A DNA stretch of 43,030 bases, from positions 1 through 43,030 of the forward strand of contig NZ_AWGE01000028.1 of the NCBI RefSeq assembly GCF_000495815.1, in the 5' to 3' direction. Under the pieces are notes generated by a model that worked only from the letters and a program-made list of their open reading frames with translations, did not search any database and had not been told where the DNA came from. Shown here piece after piece: positions 1-7,853 of this stretch; within the stretch, counting starts at the first letter, position 1; every line of letters begins with the position of its first letter. Source of the stretch: Asticcacaulis sp. AC466 (lineage in GTDB: Bacteria > Pseudomonadota > Alphaproteobacteria > Caulobacterales > Caulobacteraceae). The position numbers were made by a program, and so were the translations under genes.

Positions 1-129
1 AATGAGCCGCATCAAGGTGAGGTTCAAAACGTTCTCGCCCTGCCGGCCGCCGTAGAAACACGACCGGCTGATCGAGACCAACTGGCATTGGCGTTTCACC
101 GACAGGGTCGGATGTTTCGGATCGATCAT
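1..129 (-). CDS. IS3-family transposase OrfB, N-terminal fragment cut by window edge
   Basis: Reading the minus strand from 129 gives a protein starting MIDPKHPTLSVKRQCQLVSI, followed by SRSCFYGG. This is the usual N-terminal helper region of IS3-family OrfB transposases (pattern SxxRQCxLxxISRSxFY). The DDE catalytic core would lie beyond the left edge. Its ATG overlaps the orfA stop as ATGA, so it may be translated by coupling rather than, or in addition to, the programmed frameshift common in this family. I saw no obvious slippery A-run at the junction. Confidence 0.85.
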   Translation of the reverse strand, partial: MIDPKHPTLSVKRQCQLVSISRSCFYGGRQGENVLNLTLMRLI

Positions 130-434
130 CTCTCGCCTCCGCCCGGCACTAAGCGACCGGAGGCTTTGCGCAAAAAATCTCGCTCCACCAATAACTGGCC
201 GATCTTCGCGTGAAGCTTTTCGACCTCGGATTCCCGATCTGCCTGAGCCTGCTCGGCCTTGCCCGAAAACGCCGACGCCATATTCTCAATGGCCTGCCGT
301 TTCCAGCTATTGATCAGCGTCTGGTGAACGCCGTGCTTGGCTGCCAGTTGCGCCAAGGTCATCTCGCCTTTGATCGCTTCCAGCGCCACCTTCGCTTTAA
401 AATCACCCGAATACTTCGTGCGTTTGCCTGTCAT
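126..434 (-). CDS. IS3-family transposase OrfA (helix-turn-helix)
   Basis: This 102-residue protein begins MTGKRTKYSGDFKAKVALEA. It has the classic OrfA helix-turn-helix (residues about 8-50, with TLAQLAAKHGVHQTLINSWK) followed by a leucine-rich coiled segment ending in ERDFLRKASG. It binds the element ends and acts with OrfB in transposition. A start three codons upstream (443) is possible. I prefer 434 because the AAGGA element is better spaced from it. The frame is intact, so this copy could be active if OrfB is complete outside the window. Confidence 0.85.
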   Translation of the reverse strand: MTGKRTKYSGDFKAKVALEAIKGEMTLAQLAAKHGVHQTLINSWKRQAIENMASAFSGKAEQAQADRESEVEKLHAKIGQLLVERDFLRKASGRLVPGGGER

Positions 435-512
435 ATGTCTCATCCTTTACAGAGAACGACACAAGCTTAGCACCTTGTCCGATTTTCCGGGACCACCTCA
501 CTACTGCCGGTT

Positions 513-842
513 TGACGGACACCAAGAAAAGGGTGTTCATCGAACTGGAGGTTCATATGGAAAAGAGAAAGTTCAGCCGCGAGTTTAAGATCGAGGCTGT
601 CAGATTGGTCACAGATCGCGGCGTCTCGGTCACGCTGGCATCCCGCGATTTGGATGTCCATGCGGCGGTTCTTCGCAAGTGGTGAAGGCATTTCAGCCGA
701 TCCGACAGAAGCCTTCCCCGGCAAGGGACAAATGACGCCGGAACAGCTTGAGATTGATCGCTTGCGCAAGGAGGTAGCAAAACTCAAAGCTGAGCGTGAC
801 ATATTAAAAAAAGCCGCAGCCTACTTCGCGAGTGACGAACGA
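513..842 (+). mobile_element. Remnant of a second IS3-type element
   Basis: A broken orfA lies immediately beyond the tip of the first IS, in opposite orientation. A TGACGGACACC sequence at 513 could be its left end. Similarity to IS3-type OrfA stops at about 840, only about a dozen bases before the end of the neighbouring glycosyltransferase gene, and no orfB follows. The element has therefore lost its right part, and its insertion or decay point abuts the glycan locus. Both boundaries are approximate. Confidence 0.6.
557..842 (+). pseudogene. Frameshifted IS3-family orfA
   Basis: The frame opens at 557 behind a GGAG element as MEKRKFSREFKIEAVRLV and continues through VSVTLASRDLDVHAAVLRKW before a TGA at 683. 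The rest of the family sequence (ADPTEAFPGKGQ, MTPEQLEIDRLRKEVAKLKA, ERDILKKAAAYFAS) continues in another frame. From the Trp of RKW to the Ala of ADPTE there are 13 bases where the family has 15, so a 2-base deletion explains the break. No OrfB follows. This is a dead remnant. Confidence 0.75.
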
Positions 843-853
843 AAGGCTGCTTT

Positions 854-1972
854 TCATGCCGCAGTCTTGATTATAGTATCAAGAAGTCCTTTTGCCTTCG
901 TACGCAAATCCAGAAGGGGCAGCAAATCTTTTGTATAGCTCCTATCGTGGCGATAGGAGGCAGTCGCGAAGTAACGCTTCAAAAACGCGACCATACGGAG
1001 AGTGTCTGTTTCTCCCGATAAGGCAAAACCGAACCGTCGCGTCCACTCGTGAGAGCCACCACATGCTGTAAAGCTCGCGGTAGGTAAATTCAGTAACAAG
1101 GCCTCCGGGACAACCAACGGGTTAGGGTCTTCGCGCGAGGTCAGAAAAAAGAAGTCAGATCGGGCGATGAAAGCATAGGGGTTTGCGGTTGTATTTGTCC
1201 AATAGAGGTTGTCTAAGGGAGCGCCTTCATTGAGGGCTAGTGCGGTGTTGGCGTTTATCGCTGCCTTGTCATCCCACGGGCCGACCCATAAGAAATCAAT
1301 CTCGGGCATAAGTTTAGCCGCTGTGTAAAAGATGTCCGAGCCTTTTCTAAGACACGCCAATCCGCACATCGCGACAATCTTCTTGTCAAAGCCTAAGGCC
1401 TGGCCGTCGTGCCGCTTGGGCAAAAACGGCATATCCATCGCGGCACTCTGTCTTACGGCGTCAATGTCTACGCAAACACTAAAGTTTTCGGATTTCGATA
1501 CGTCCAGTCTAAAAATATCGATGGCGTCCTTTAAGCATTCTTCAGAGGCAGCAACGATATAGTCCGCCCGGTGGATGTCCTCGGGCCTAAAAATGCGGCG
1601 TCGCAAGAGAGACATGATCTCCTTGCTCATTTCGTGAGTGTGCAAAACCACTCGAGTATTTGTCTCTACAGCCGCTAGAACCCAGTCGGCAGCGGCAATT
1701 GAGTTCACATAAATAAGATCGGGCTTTTTCGTCTTGATAAGTTCGACGGCAGAATCCACTCTGTCATTAACTGGGCTGTCTTTAATCTCGTGACTTGTGT
1801 CGGTAATAATCACATCTTTGATTTTCGACCTGTCGATCTGTTCGCTCAGCGGACCCGCCTTCTTCGAAACCAAAGTGACGTTGTGCGTTTCTGCGAACAC
1901 AGTTGCGATTTGCAGTCCCAATTTAGGGGCGCCTGTAAGACTCAGATCGTGAAGCACGAAAAGTATTTTCAT
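854..1972 (-). CDS. GT4-type glycosyltransferase
   Basis: This 372-residue protein is probably a GT-B fold, retaining glycosyltransferase acting at the cytoplasmic face of the inner membrane in surface-glycan synthesis. It opens MKILFVLHDLSLTGAPKLG, typical of GT4 proteins with the small-residue loop of the acceptor domain. The C-terminal half has a CGLACLRKGSDIF stretch and the acidic donor-site motif SREDPNPLVVPEAL (about residue 280), matching the E-x7-E signature. I chose the ATG at 1972 because AGGG lies about 8 bases upstream; a start at 1990 would overlap the preceding gene. It follows the RgpF-like gene by 8 bases, so it is the last gene of that minus-strand block, and IS debris begins just beyond. 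Donor and acceptor are unknown. Confidence 0.85.
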   Translation of the reverse strand: MKILFVLHDLSLTGAPKLGLQIATVFAETHNVTLVSKKAGPLSEQIDRSKIKDVIITDTSHEIKDSPVNDRVDSAVELIKTKKPDLIYVNSIAAADWVLAAVETNTRVVLHTHEMSKEIMSLLRRRIFRPEDIHRADYIVAASEECLKDAIDIFRLDVSKSENFSVCVDIDAVRQSAAMDMPFLPKRHDGQALGFDKKIVAMCGLACLRKGSDIFYTAAKLMPEIDFLWVGPWDDKAAINANTALALNEGAPLDNLYWTNTTANPYAFIARSDFFFLTSREDPNPLVVPEALLLNLPTASFTACGGSHEWTRRFGFALSGETDTLRMVAFLKRYFATASYRHDRSYTKDLLPLLDLRTKAKGLLDTIIKTAA

Positions 1973-1980
1973 TTTACACC

Positions 1981-4005
1981 CTATCGCCAAAGGAACTCGT
2001 AGCCGAGTTCTTTCATAATATTGCCATATAGGCGCTCGATAGAATGTGCCATTTGACCGTCCATGTGGAAGCTTAACGACTTCGCGTCGCAGTCTTCAAA
2101 ATCATAATCTTTTAAAGGCATATAAATAGCCTTCATAATTTCAGAGCGCACAATCATCATCGTGCCTGATACGTACTCACAATCGCGATTTTCTTCAGAA
2201 ATATTGTAGAAATCCATCGCGTCTTCATAGGTTTTCGAATTGCTGGCTACGTCAGTGTTGCGCCACTTTGCCGAACCTATGATGCCAATCTTAGGGTCCT
2301 CAATCATGGCGGCAATGTTCTGCCTTACTATGTCTTCTGATCCCAATATTGCGCTTAGAAGGTCACTTTTCCAAGTGGTAACGATGGTGTCGGCGACATG
2401 GGGGCTTTTTTTGGCATGAAGAATAGCAAAAGAAAGATACTGATCGAATTTAGTCGAGTCCATCAACCGCCAGAAACCGCCGATATCGCGTCCCTTGTTG
2501 GCAGATATATATATGCGCGCATCGGGCTTAAAAGCTCGAATTTCACTGATTATTGTTGTGTTCCAGGTCGTGTCCACCAAGTTGATGTAGAGATCAAACG
2601 GAAGGGTAATGTTTTTGAGGTAACCCGACAACTCATCCCACATGTCCGTGTAATACATATGCATAATGACACACAGAGGCGTTCTCTCCCCCATATGTTG
2701 CAGGCTACTCTCTGAGAATACGCGTTCTGTAGGCTTGTAGTCTCCGAAGAGATCCGACAAGTTATACGGACGGCCTTCAGCAACGCCATGCTTCAAATAA
2801 TGTCGCATAAGTTCCAGGGGACGATTTTGGTAGAGCTCAGCCAAATCCAGATGTATTGCGGCGTATTCGGCAGGATTAAAATCGATTGGTATTTCGTGCG
2901 GATAGCAGTCGAGGAAATTGAATAAGTCTACGGCTGTGCCGATGCGGTTTTCATATTTCGCGTGATGATCAAAGTGGTGGCGCAAGTCCGCCTCAGGCAA
3001 ATGCGCCAGGTCACCGTTCATGCCGACATAGATGAGAGCGTCAAACTCTTTGGCCTCAGGCGTATCTAAATCATAGAAGAACAGCCTTTCAATGAGAGGC
3101 GAAATGGCTACTCGCGAAGGGTCAACGGGCGTAATACCAATCTTGCGACCCACTTCGAAATAATGCGTTATCAGATCGGGAGCGTCTGCTGCCTCCGGCA
3201 GCGCACGAATATACCACTCATTGTCAAAGAGCCTGTGGGTTGGTAGATGTTCTTTAGCGCCGATCGTTAAAAAGTGCTCAATGGCATCGTCTTGCCTTGT
3301 TAACTTGTTCTTGGTCTTATAATATTCACAGTCGAACAGTGGGCTCGGGTGTAAATTTTTAGTTCTATCGCTGGTGTAAAATAGGCGAGCAACCTCTAGG
3401 CGATTGTTGCTGGTAATGTTTAATTGCTTGCACACATAGTGGGGATCGAACATGTGTGAATTGGCTAATACTTCTGCTTTTTCAATAGCTTCGTTATGAT
3501 TTTTGCTGTGGCTTGCTAACAGCTTAGCTTTGCGGGCCGCCATGATGAAGGCGCTGACCACTTTGCGCAGCCAGGCGGTCGCCTTCCAGGTACGCGAATT
3601 TAGGATGGCATAGTTTTGGGCAGCGACCGTATCGTATCGTGCGCTAATGTTGCTGCATTTCGAGTTGGCCGCACGCAACTCCGACTTGTAGCTATTCAAG
3701 GTGAGGGCTTGCTGATCGAAATTTTGTTTCAATCGGGCAATGGTTGCATCCTGTTCCTGGACTTTGCGCAGTAAATCGTTGATGTCCACAGACGATGTCT
3801 GCTTTGCTTCTGCGAGAGAACTTTGACTCTTTGGCTTGGTCGTGGATGCACGCTTTAACTGCGTAGCTTTGTCCGCAACCATATTTTCGTTGTGAAGATT
3901 GGTTGACGTAACCTTCACGGCAGAGCTTCTGGCAGGACTGGCTTTTGCTCGCTCAGCCCTTTCAGAGGCAGACGTCTTGTTTGGCGTGCTTTTGGAGTTC
4001 GACAT
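1981..4005 (-). CDS. RgpF-like rhamnan-synthesis protein with N-terminal coiled coil
   Basis: The 674 residues have a Ser/Lys/Ala-rich, disordered-looking N-terminus (1-70). A predicted coiled coil follows (about 75-130, VQEQDATIARLKQNF onward), then a middle region with repeated short units of the FDxxYY / HFLTIGAKE / HRLFDNEWY kind. The C-terminal domain (about 440-674) resembles rhamnan synthesis protein F, with hallmarks NKGRDIGGF (about 503-511) and LHAKKSPH (about 529-536). RgpF-family proteins take part in polyrhamnose assembly in streptococci and recur in proteobacterial O-antigen and capsule loci. Exact activity here is inferred. The nearby rml operon makes dTDP-rhamnose, which would fit. 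There is no strong Shine-Dalgarno at the start. The sequence is more A+T-rich than the genes right of 8 kb. Confidence 0.8.
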   Translation of the reverse strand: MSNSKSTPNKTSASERAERAKASPARSSAVKVTSTNLHNENMVADKATQLKRASTTKPKSQSSLAEAKQTSSVDINDLLRKVQEQDATIARLKQNFDQQALTLNSYKSELRAANSKCSNISARYDTVAAQNYAILNSRTWKATAWLRKVVSAFIMAARKAKLLASHSKNHNEAIEKAEVLANSHMFDPHYVCKQLNITSNNRLEVARLFYTSDRTKNLHPSPLFDCEYYKTKNKLTRQDDAIEHFLTIGAKEHLPTHRLFDNEWYIRALPEAADAPDLITHYFEVGRKIGITPVDPSRVAISPLIERLFFYDLDTPEAKEFDALIYVGMNGDLAHLPEADLRHHFDHHAKYENRIGTAVDLFNFLDCYPHEIPIDFNPAEYAAIHLDLAELYQNRPLELMRHYLKHGVAEGRPYNLSDLFGDYKPTERVFSESSLQHMGERTPLCVIMHMYYTDMWDELSGYLKNITLPFDLYINLVDTTWNTTIISEIRAFKPDARIYISANKGRDIGGFWRLMDSTKFDQYLSFAILHAKKSPHVADTIVTTWKSDLLSAILGSEDIVRQNIAAMIEDPKIGIIGSAKWRNTDVASNSKTYEDAMDFYNISEENRDCEYVSGTMMIVRSEIMKAIYMPLKDYDFEDCDAKSLSFHMDGQMAHSIERLYGNIMKELGYEFLWR

Positions 4006-4087
4006 TCTAGATTACTGTGCGGTCTTGAGCTTAAGGATTGTGAATGGAACGCCTGTTCTCAGAGGCAATACGAGACAAGGGAAGACC

Positions 4088-4918
4088 TCATTCGCCTTGA
4101 TAGACAGTCTTCGAAAGTTCGACGTCAGCGCGCGCGCGGATCAACGCCGCAATTTCGGGATCGCCCTGCTGATTTTCGCGCGCAGCAAACAAAGCCCGCC
4201 CCCTGGGATCGGTACCCTTTGGCGGTTCGCACAGATAGTAGATTGCAAGACTTTTACGACATACACCCTCAGGCTGCGCCAGGGGGCGAGACATGCCGTG
4301 CCAGGAGTTTTGGGTGGTGTCGAAAATAACGGCTCGGTTGAATTTCGGCTCAATTTCGAGCGCTAGTTCGCCGGGCTGATTGTTTTGGCCATCATGCTTC
4401 CAAAGGCCAAGATGCCCACCGTATTCAGGCTTCATCTCCTCGCCAAGATAAATGATGATATTGACTTTCCGTTGCAGGCCAAGCTTTGGATGGATTGAGT
4501 AGTCAAGGTGCGGATTAAGATTACCACCCACGCCGTGAATGTGCCATCCGCCACCATTCAGCCCTTTATCTTCGTAAAGAGGCAGACCGGTCAGAGCGCT
4601 TACGAGCTGAACTGTAGACTGTGAATTGAGCTCAGTGAAGGCCTTGTATGTCTTTGACGGGAACTCATTCCAATTGTTCAGCGCCTTCTTATTCTCGATG
4701 CTGTTTTTGTAAAAATACCAGCTCGGCGAGTCATAGGGCGGAAATTCGGCAGACAAGTCCCTTGCAGCAGATTCCGTAAAAAAATCGTCTACAACAAGGT
4801 GATTAAAAGGCATAGCGTTTCTGAAGGACGCAACATTCTGGAGAATAAAATCTCTGGCTTTGAGGCTTATGTTCCCCGTGTCAATGTCAGTTTGTTCTAC
4901 AAGCTCTACGCCACCCAT
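4088..4918 (-). CDS. 2-oxoglutarate/Fe(II)-dependent oxygenase (prolyl-hydroxylase-like)
   Basis: The 276-residue protein begins its fold at FNHLVVDDFF (about 38-47), the usual opening of this superfamily. The iron ligands appear to be His137 and Asp139 (NPHLDYS) and His207 (NSWHGMS). Arg221 in CRKSLAIYYL would bind the 2-oxoglutarate carboxylate. All expected catalytic positions are therefore present. The substrate cannot be read from sequence; from its place between two glycan-assembly genes I infer a sugar, lipid or protein hydroxylation linked to the surface polymer. AAGGA about 9 bases before the ATG at 4918 supports the start. It is transcribed with its neighbours, though gaps of about 80 bases (downstream) and about 160 bases (upstream) leave room for separate signals. 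Confidence 0.85.
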   Translation of the reverse strand: MGGVELVEQTDIDTGNISLKARDFILQNVASFRNAMPFNHLVVDDFFTESAARDLSAEFPPYDSPSWYFYKNSIENKKALNNWNEFPSKTYKAFTELNSQSTVQLVSALTGLPLYEDKGLNGGGWHIHGVGGNLNPHLDYSIHPKLGLQRKVNIIIYLGEEMKPEYGGHLGLWKHDGQNNQPGELALEIEPKFNRAVIFDTTQNSWHGMSRPLAQPEGVCRKSLAIYYLCEPPKGTDPRGRALFAARENQQGDPEIAALIRARADVELSKTVYQGE

Positions 4919-5080
4919 CGATCCGATCCTTAGGTAAATATGTCGATATTTTATGGTTAGCCTTGCAACCCGCCCGAGGCAATAGCCAGGCTGGGATTAA
5001 TTAGCTTTTTACCCCACTCCAACCGTGATTGAACCCTTTAGCGACGAAATGTCTCAGTCGAGATATTGTTGGTCCTTACT

Positions 5081-7114
5081 TCAGGGGCGTTTGCTCCTTA
5101 ATGTTCCCCATATGGCATATTGCGTGGGAGAACCCAGCCGGTACATATCAAGTATGTGGTCGGTGTTTTTCGCGTGTTGCTCAAGTTCCTTATACTTTTC
5201 TAACGTCTGCATGAGGCGGCCATTGACCTCGGCGAGTGTGTCATGAAAGCCTTGTTTCAAGGTGGTGATTTCGACGATATGCTGTTTCGTTAACTCACCA
5301 ATTTCTTCGGCAAGTTTCGCAAGTTCACCTGTGTGTTGTTTTGTCAACTGATCGATTTCGTCCGCTAGTTTCTCCTTTTCGGCGGCTTTTTGTCTGGCCA
5401 GGTCTTCAATGTCTGCAGCGAGTTTGGCACTTTCGGCTTGAGCGACCGCGACGTTTTGGTCAGCCTGTCGGATCCTTTCTGCGGCAAGGTCGTTTTCGGC
5501 CGCAAGCGTCTCATTAAGTAAAACGAGCTGACTTTCCAGCGTCGAACGCTGGGTATGAAGATCTTGAATGCGCGCGTCATGCTCGCCATCTGATTCTGCC
5601 AGGCTCCTTTTCAGGACCTCTATCTCTTCGGAAAGGGTTGCCTTTTGTACGGCATATTGCTTCTGCTCTTCAAATAGGCGGTCGGCCTCTTCGCGTAAAT
5701 TTTGGTTTGTTCGCCTAAGTTCATCGCGCTCCTCGTGCCCGATCTGAATTATTGAATTCAAATAATCTTCACGATACTTCCACGAATTCTTGCTGTAGGA
5801 CCCGTCCAAAAACGCGCGAAATTCATCTATGTTATTGACAAATTTCTGATCTTTTTTTGGAACATAATTTTTATACCGCTTTATCACTTCGGTAATATCG
5901 CTGGTAAATAAGCGTGTTGGTGTAGTGGGTTTAGTGCCGTAAAGATACCGATCATAGAGCTGGACCATGAGCGCCCGACCGCGCGCGAGGCGTTCTTCAA
6001 GTCCTGTGCGAGTGACCGCGAGGCTCAGCTGCGTTTCGATATCATCTAATGTGTGAACTTCATACGCCACAGAGCGCCCCGTCAGAAAGGAGTTTGCTAG
6101 TGTGACGAGCGGCTTTTCTTGCAGGATCGTGTGGAACTGTGAGCCCGACGACAAGTTTATAACGACGTCAGCATAGTCTATGAGTTGCGTCAGCTTCACA
6201 TCTGAGGCGTTGATTATGGTTAAATCATCAGCTTCAATTTCGAACTTTGTCGCGGGATGGGGTTTGTATATCAGTGTGCAATCTGGATATACGCGTTTCA
6301 GGCAAACGCATACCTCTTCGAGGGCCTCTTTCGAGCTTTCAAAGGCAGGGCTGTTTTTTTCGCCAAGAGCGTGGTGATGGAAGCTTAGCCCACTCCCTCT
6401 ATCGTTACTGCCAATATATAGAAAAACAGGGCCGTTCAAATTTGCAAACTGGTGCAGCCTGTCTTCTGAAATGAGTATGTTATTCTGCTGGTAGCGATCA
6501 GATTCCTTGATGGAATAATAGGTCTTGATACGCTCCCAGTCTTTTTTGGGGTATGCGAGATCTTTGGCTTTTAGTACGAGATCTGGCGCATATGTCGAAG
6601 GGCTCAGAGCGGTTTGCCCGGACGCGCTAAGCATAACGGTGTCTTCTAGGTAGCCACGCTCAATAATATACGCAGGAATCTGGCGTATTTGAGCCATTCT
6701 CAGCATCACGCGAGAGACAGGAGCGGTCACGCCCCAGGGCAAGACAGCTACGGGCGACAATATCTCAAAAATGGTTTGCCAGAAAGCGACGGCACGTTGC
6801 AGAAAATAGTTAAACTCCAAGCCTTGAGCCGATGGCCCCCACTGCTGGTCTATGGCTGCGAATTCCGCGTCAGCATCGATCGACATAGGTAGTTTGCTTG
6901 CGGCGTAAAAATTGTAATAATCTCGTCCCTGCTCTGACAGCAAGAACGGTAAGACAACGGCGTGAAAGCCCGGATAATCGGGAGGCTCGGTCCAATTGCC
7001 GACCACAATAAGTTCGATTCCGTCCTCAAGAAGCTGAATGCCTATCTCTGAGAAAATCTTATATATTTCATCGTGTTGCTCTAGGTAACAACACGTAATG
7101 GCAAATGATGTCAT
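5081..7114 (-). CDS. KpsC/KpsS-like capsule glycosyltransferase fused to a long coiled coil
   Basis: This is a 677-residue protein. The first ~460 residues resemble the capsule polysaccharide synthesis (Kdo-transferase-like) GT-B family: IYKPHPATKFEIE (about 282-294), followed by YADVVINLSSGSQFHTI and EKPLVTLANSFLTG. Residues about 470-650 are almost uninterrupted heptad-rich coiled coil with many E/K/L, including an 18-residue duplication. A short non-helical tail follows. The ATG at 7114 has GGAAGG seven bases upstream. An in-frame TTG at 7147 overlaps the preceding stop but lacks that support. The domain order suggests a transferase tethered to a rod, which could scaffold partners or measure distance; that is inference. 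It is the second gene of the minus-strand block after the CMP-sugar synthetase-like gene. Confidence 0.75.
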   Translation of the reverse strand: MTSFAITCCYLEQHDEIYKIFSEIGIQLLEDGIELIVVGNWTEPPDYPGFHAVVLPFLLSEQGRDYYNFYAASKLPMSIDADAEFAAIDQQWGPSAQGLEFNYFLQRAVAFWQTIFEILSPVAVLPWGVTAPVSRVMLRMAQIRQIPAYIIERGYLEDTVMLSASGQTALSPSTYAPDLVLKAKDLAYPKKDWERIKTYYSIKESDRYQQNNILISEDRLHQFANLNGPVFLYIGSNDRGSGLSFHHHALGEKNSPAFESSKEALEEVCVCLKRVYPDCTLIYKPHPATKFEIEADDLTIINASDVKLTQLIDYADVVINLSSGSQFHTILQEKPLVTLANSFLTGRSVAYEVHTLDDIETQLSLAVTRTGLEERLARGRALMVQLYDRYLYGTKPTTPTRLFTSDITEVIKRYKNYVPKKDQKFVNNIDEFRAFLDGSYSKNSWKYREDYLNSIIQIGHEERDELRRTNQNLREEADRLFEEQKQYAVQKATLSEEIEVLKRSLAESDGEHDARIQDLHTQRSTLESQLVLLNETLAAENDLAAERIRQADQNVAVAQAESAKLAADIEDLARQKAAEKEKLADEIDQLTKQHTGELAKLAEEIGELTKQHIVEITTLKQGFHDTLAEVNGRLMQTLEKYKELEQHAKNTDHILDMYRLGSPTQYAIWGTLRSKRP
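5264..5371 (-). repeat. Two 54-base units encoding an 18-residue coiled-coil repeat
   Basis: On the minus strand, 5371-5318 and 5317-5264 encode consecutive 18-residue units of pattern KLAxEIxxLTKQHxxEx. The amino-acid identity is much clearer than the DNA identity, so the duplication is not fresh. It lengthens the coiled coil of the capsule-type transferase by about 2.5 heptads. Confidence 0.75.
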
Positions 7115-7143
7115 GGTATAACCTTCCGCTGAGATCTGCCAGT

Positions 7144-7833
7144 TCAAGAAAAATTTTGAATCTCTGAAGACAATTTTTTCTTTAATAAAATATCGGCAAT
7201 TTTGAACTCGATATCTGTATCTATATCAATAGCTTCCGCTTCAGGTATGTCAAAGTAGTCTATTTGACCTCTATACAAAAAAGAGCCGTGGAGATCGTAA
7301 TTTTGGAGTGCCTGCTTAACGTCGAAGGCGCAGATAACGAAATCGATTATTTTGACCGGTTCGAGGTCTTGTGTCCTCGGACTCTTCTTTCCCAATTCGA
7401 AATTCAGGGGTTGCCCTTTAAAAAGCGCATGTCGCTTTATCGACGAACAGCTGAACATCGCACTGGGCGAGGTAGATTTGAATTGCTCTACGAAAGCCGC
7501 CACTGTCTGGTGTCTAAGCATGGGGGCTGTGGGGTTGACGAGGACAACGATATCGCAAGGGTTCTGTCGAACAAAATCGATAACGATATCGTCGGTTTTG
7601 ACGTGGGATTCAGCTAAGCTCGCATCACGCTTATATACGTCTATTCCCTTCGAGCGTCCGACTTCAGCAATTTCCTCGGCCTCGGTGTTCAAGCAAAACC
7701 AGTCAACATTTTCAACCTTCAGCATCTCCTCGCAGGCGTAGCTAACCAGAGGAGCGCCATTTAGGAGTTTGAGGTTTTTCTGCTTGAGGCGCTCACTCCC
7801 CAATCTCGCTGGAATATACCCAAAGATTTTCAT
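7144..7833 (-). CDS. Acylneuraminate cytidylyltransferase-family protein (CMP-sugar synthetase)
   Basis: The 229-residue protein begins MKIFGYIPARLGSERLKQKN, the nucleotide-binding signature of the NeuA/KdsB/PseF group (IPARxGSxRLxxKN). It then carries VLVNPTAPMLRHQTV, equivalent to the QPTSPLR motif. These enzymes activate nonulosonic acids or related acidic sugars with CTP to CMP-sugars in the cytoplasm. No NeuB/PseI-type synthase or epimerase is visible in the window, so the sugar is unknown and must be made elsewhere. GGGAG five bases before the ATG supports the start. The 3' end is very A+T-rich: by hand count 7141-7200 has 14 G+C in 60. It is the first gene of the block read toward position 854. 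Confidence 0.8.
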   Translation of the reverse strand: MKIFGYIPARLGSERLKQKNLKLLNGAPLVSYACEEMLKVENVDWFCLNTEAEEIAEVGRSKGIDVYKRDASLAESHVKTDDIVIDFVRQNPCDIVVLVNPTAPMLRHQTVAAFVEQFKSTSPSAMFSCSSIKRHALFKGQPLNFELGKKSPRTQDLEPVKIIDFVICAFDVKQALQNYDLHGSFLYRGQIDYFDIPEAEAIDIDTDIEFKIADILLKKKLSSEIQNFS

Positions 7834-7853
7834 AAAGACTCCCAGCTGCCAGT

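Larger units (their letters stand above)
1..500 (-). mobile_element. IS3-family insertion sequence, partial (continues past left edge)
   Basis: Two overlapping transposase frames (orfA and the start of orfB) read leftward. Outside orfA, the minus strand at about 500 begins TGAGGTGGTCCCGG, which fits the TG-starting terminal repeat of IS3-family elements and is my guess for the tip of the element. The other end lies outside the window, so completeness, target-site duplication and copy number cannot be judged. The boundary at 500 is inferred. Confidence 0.75.
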
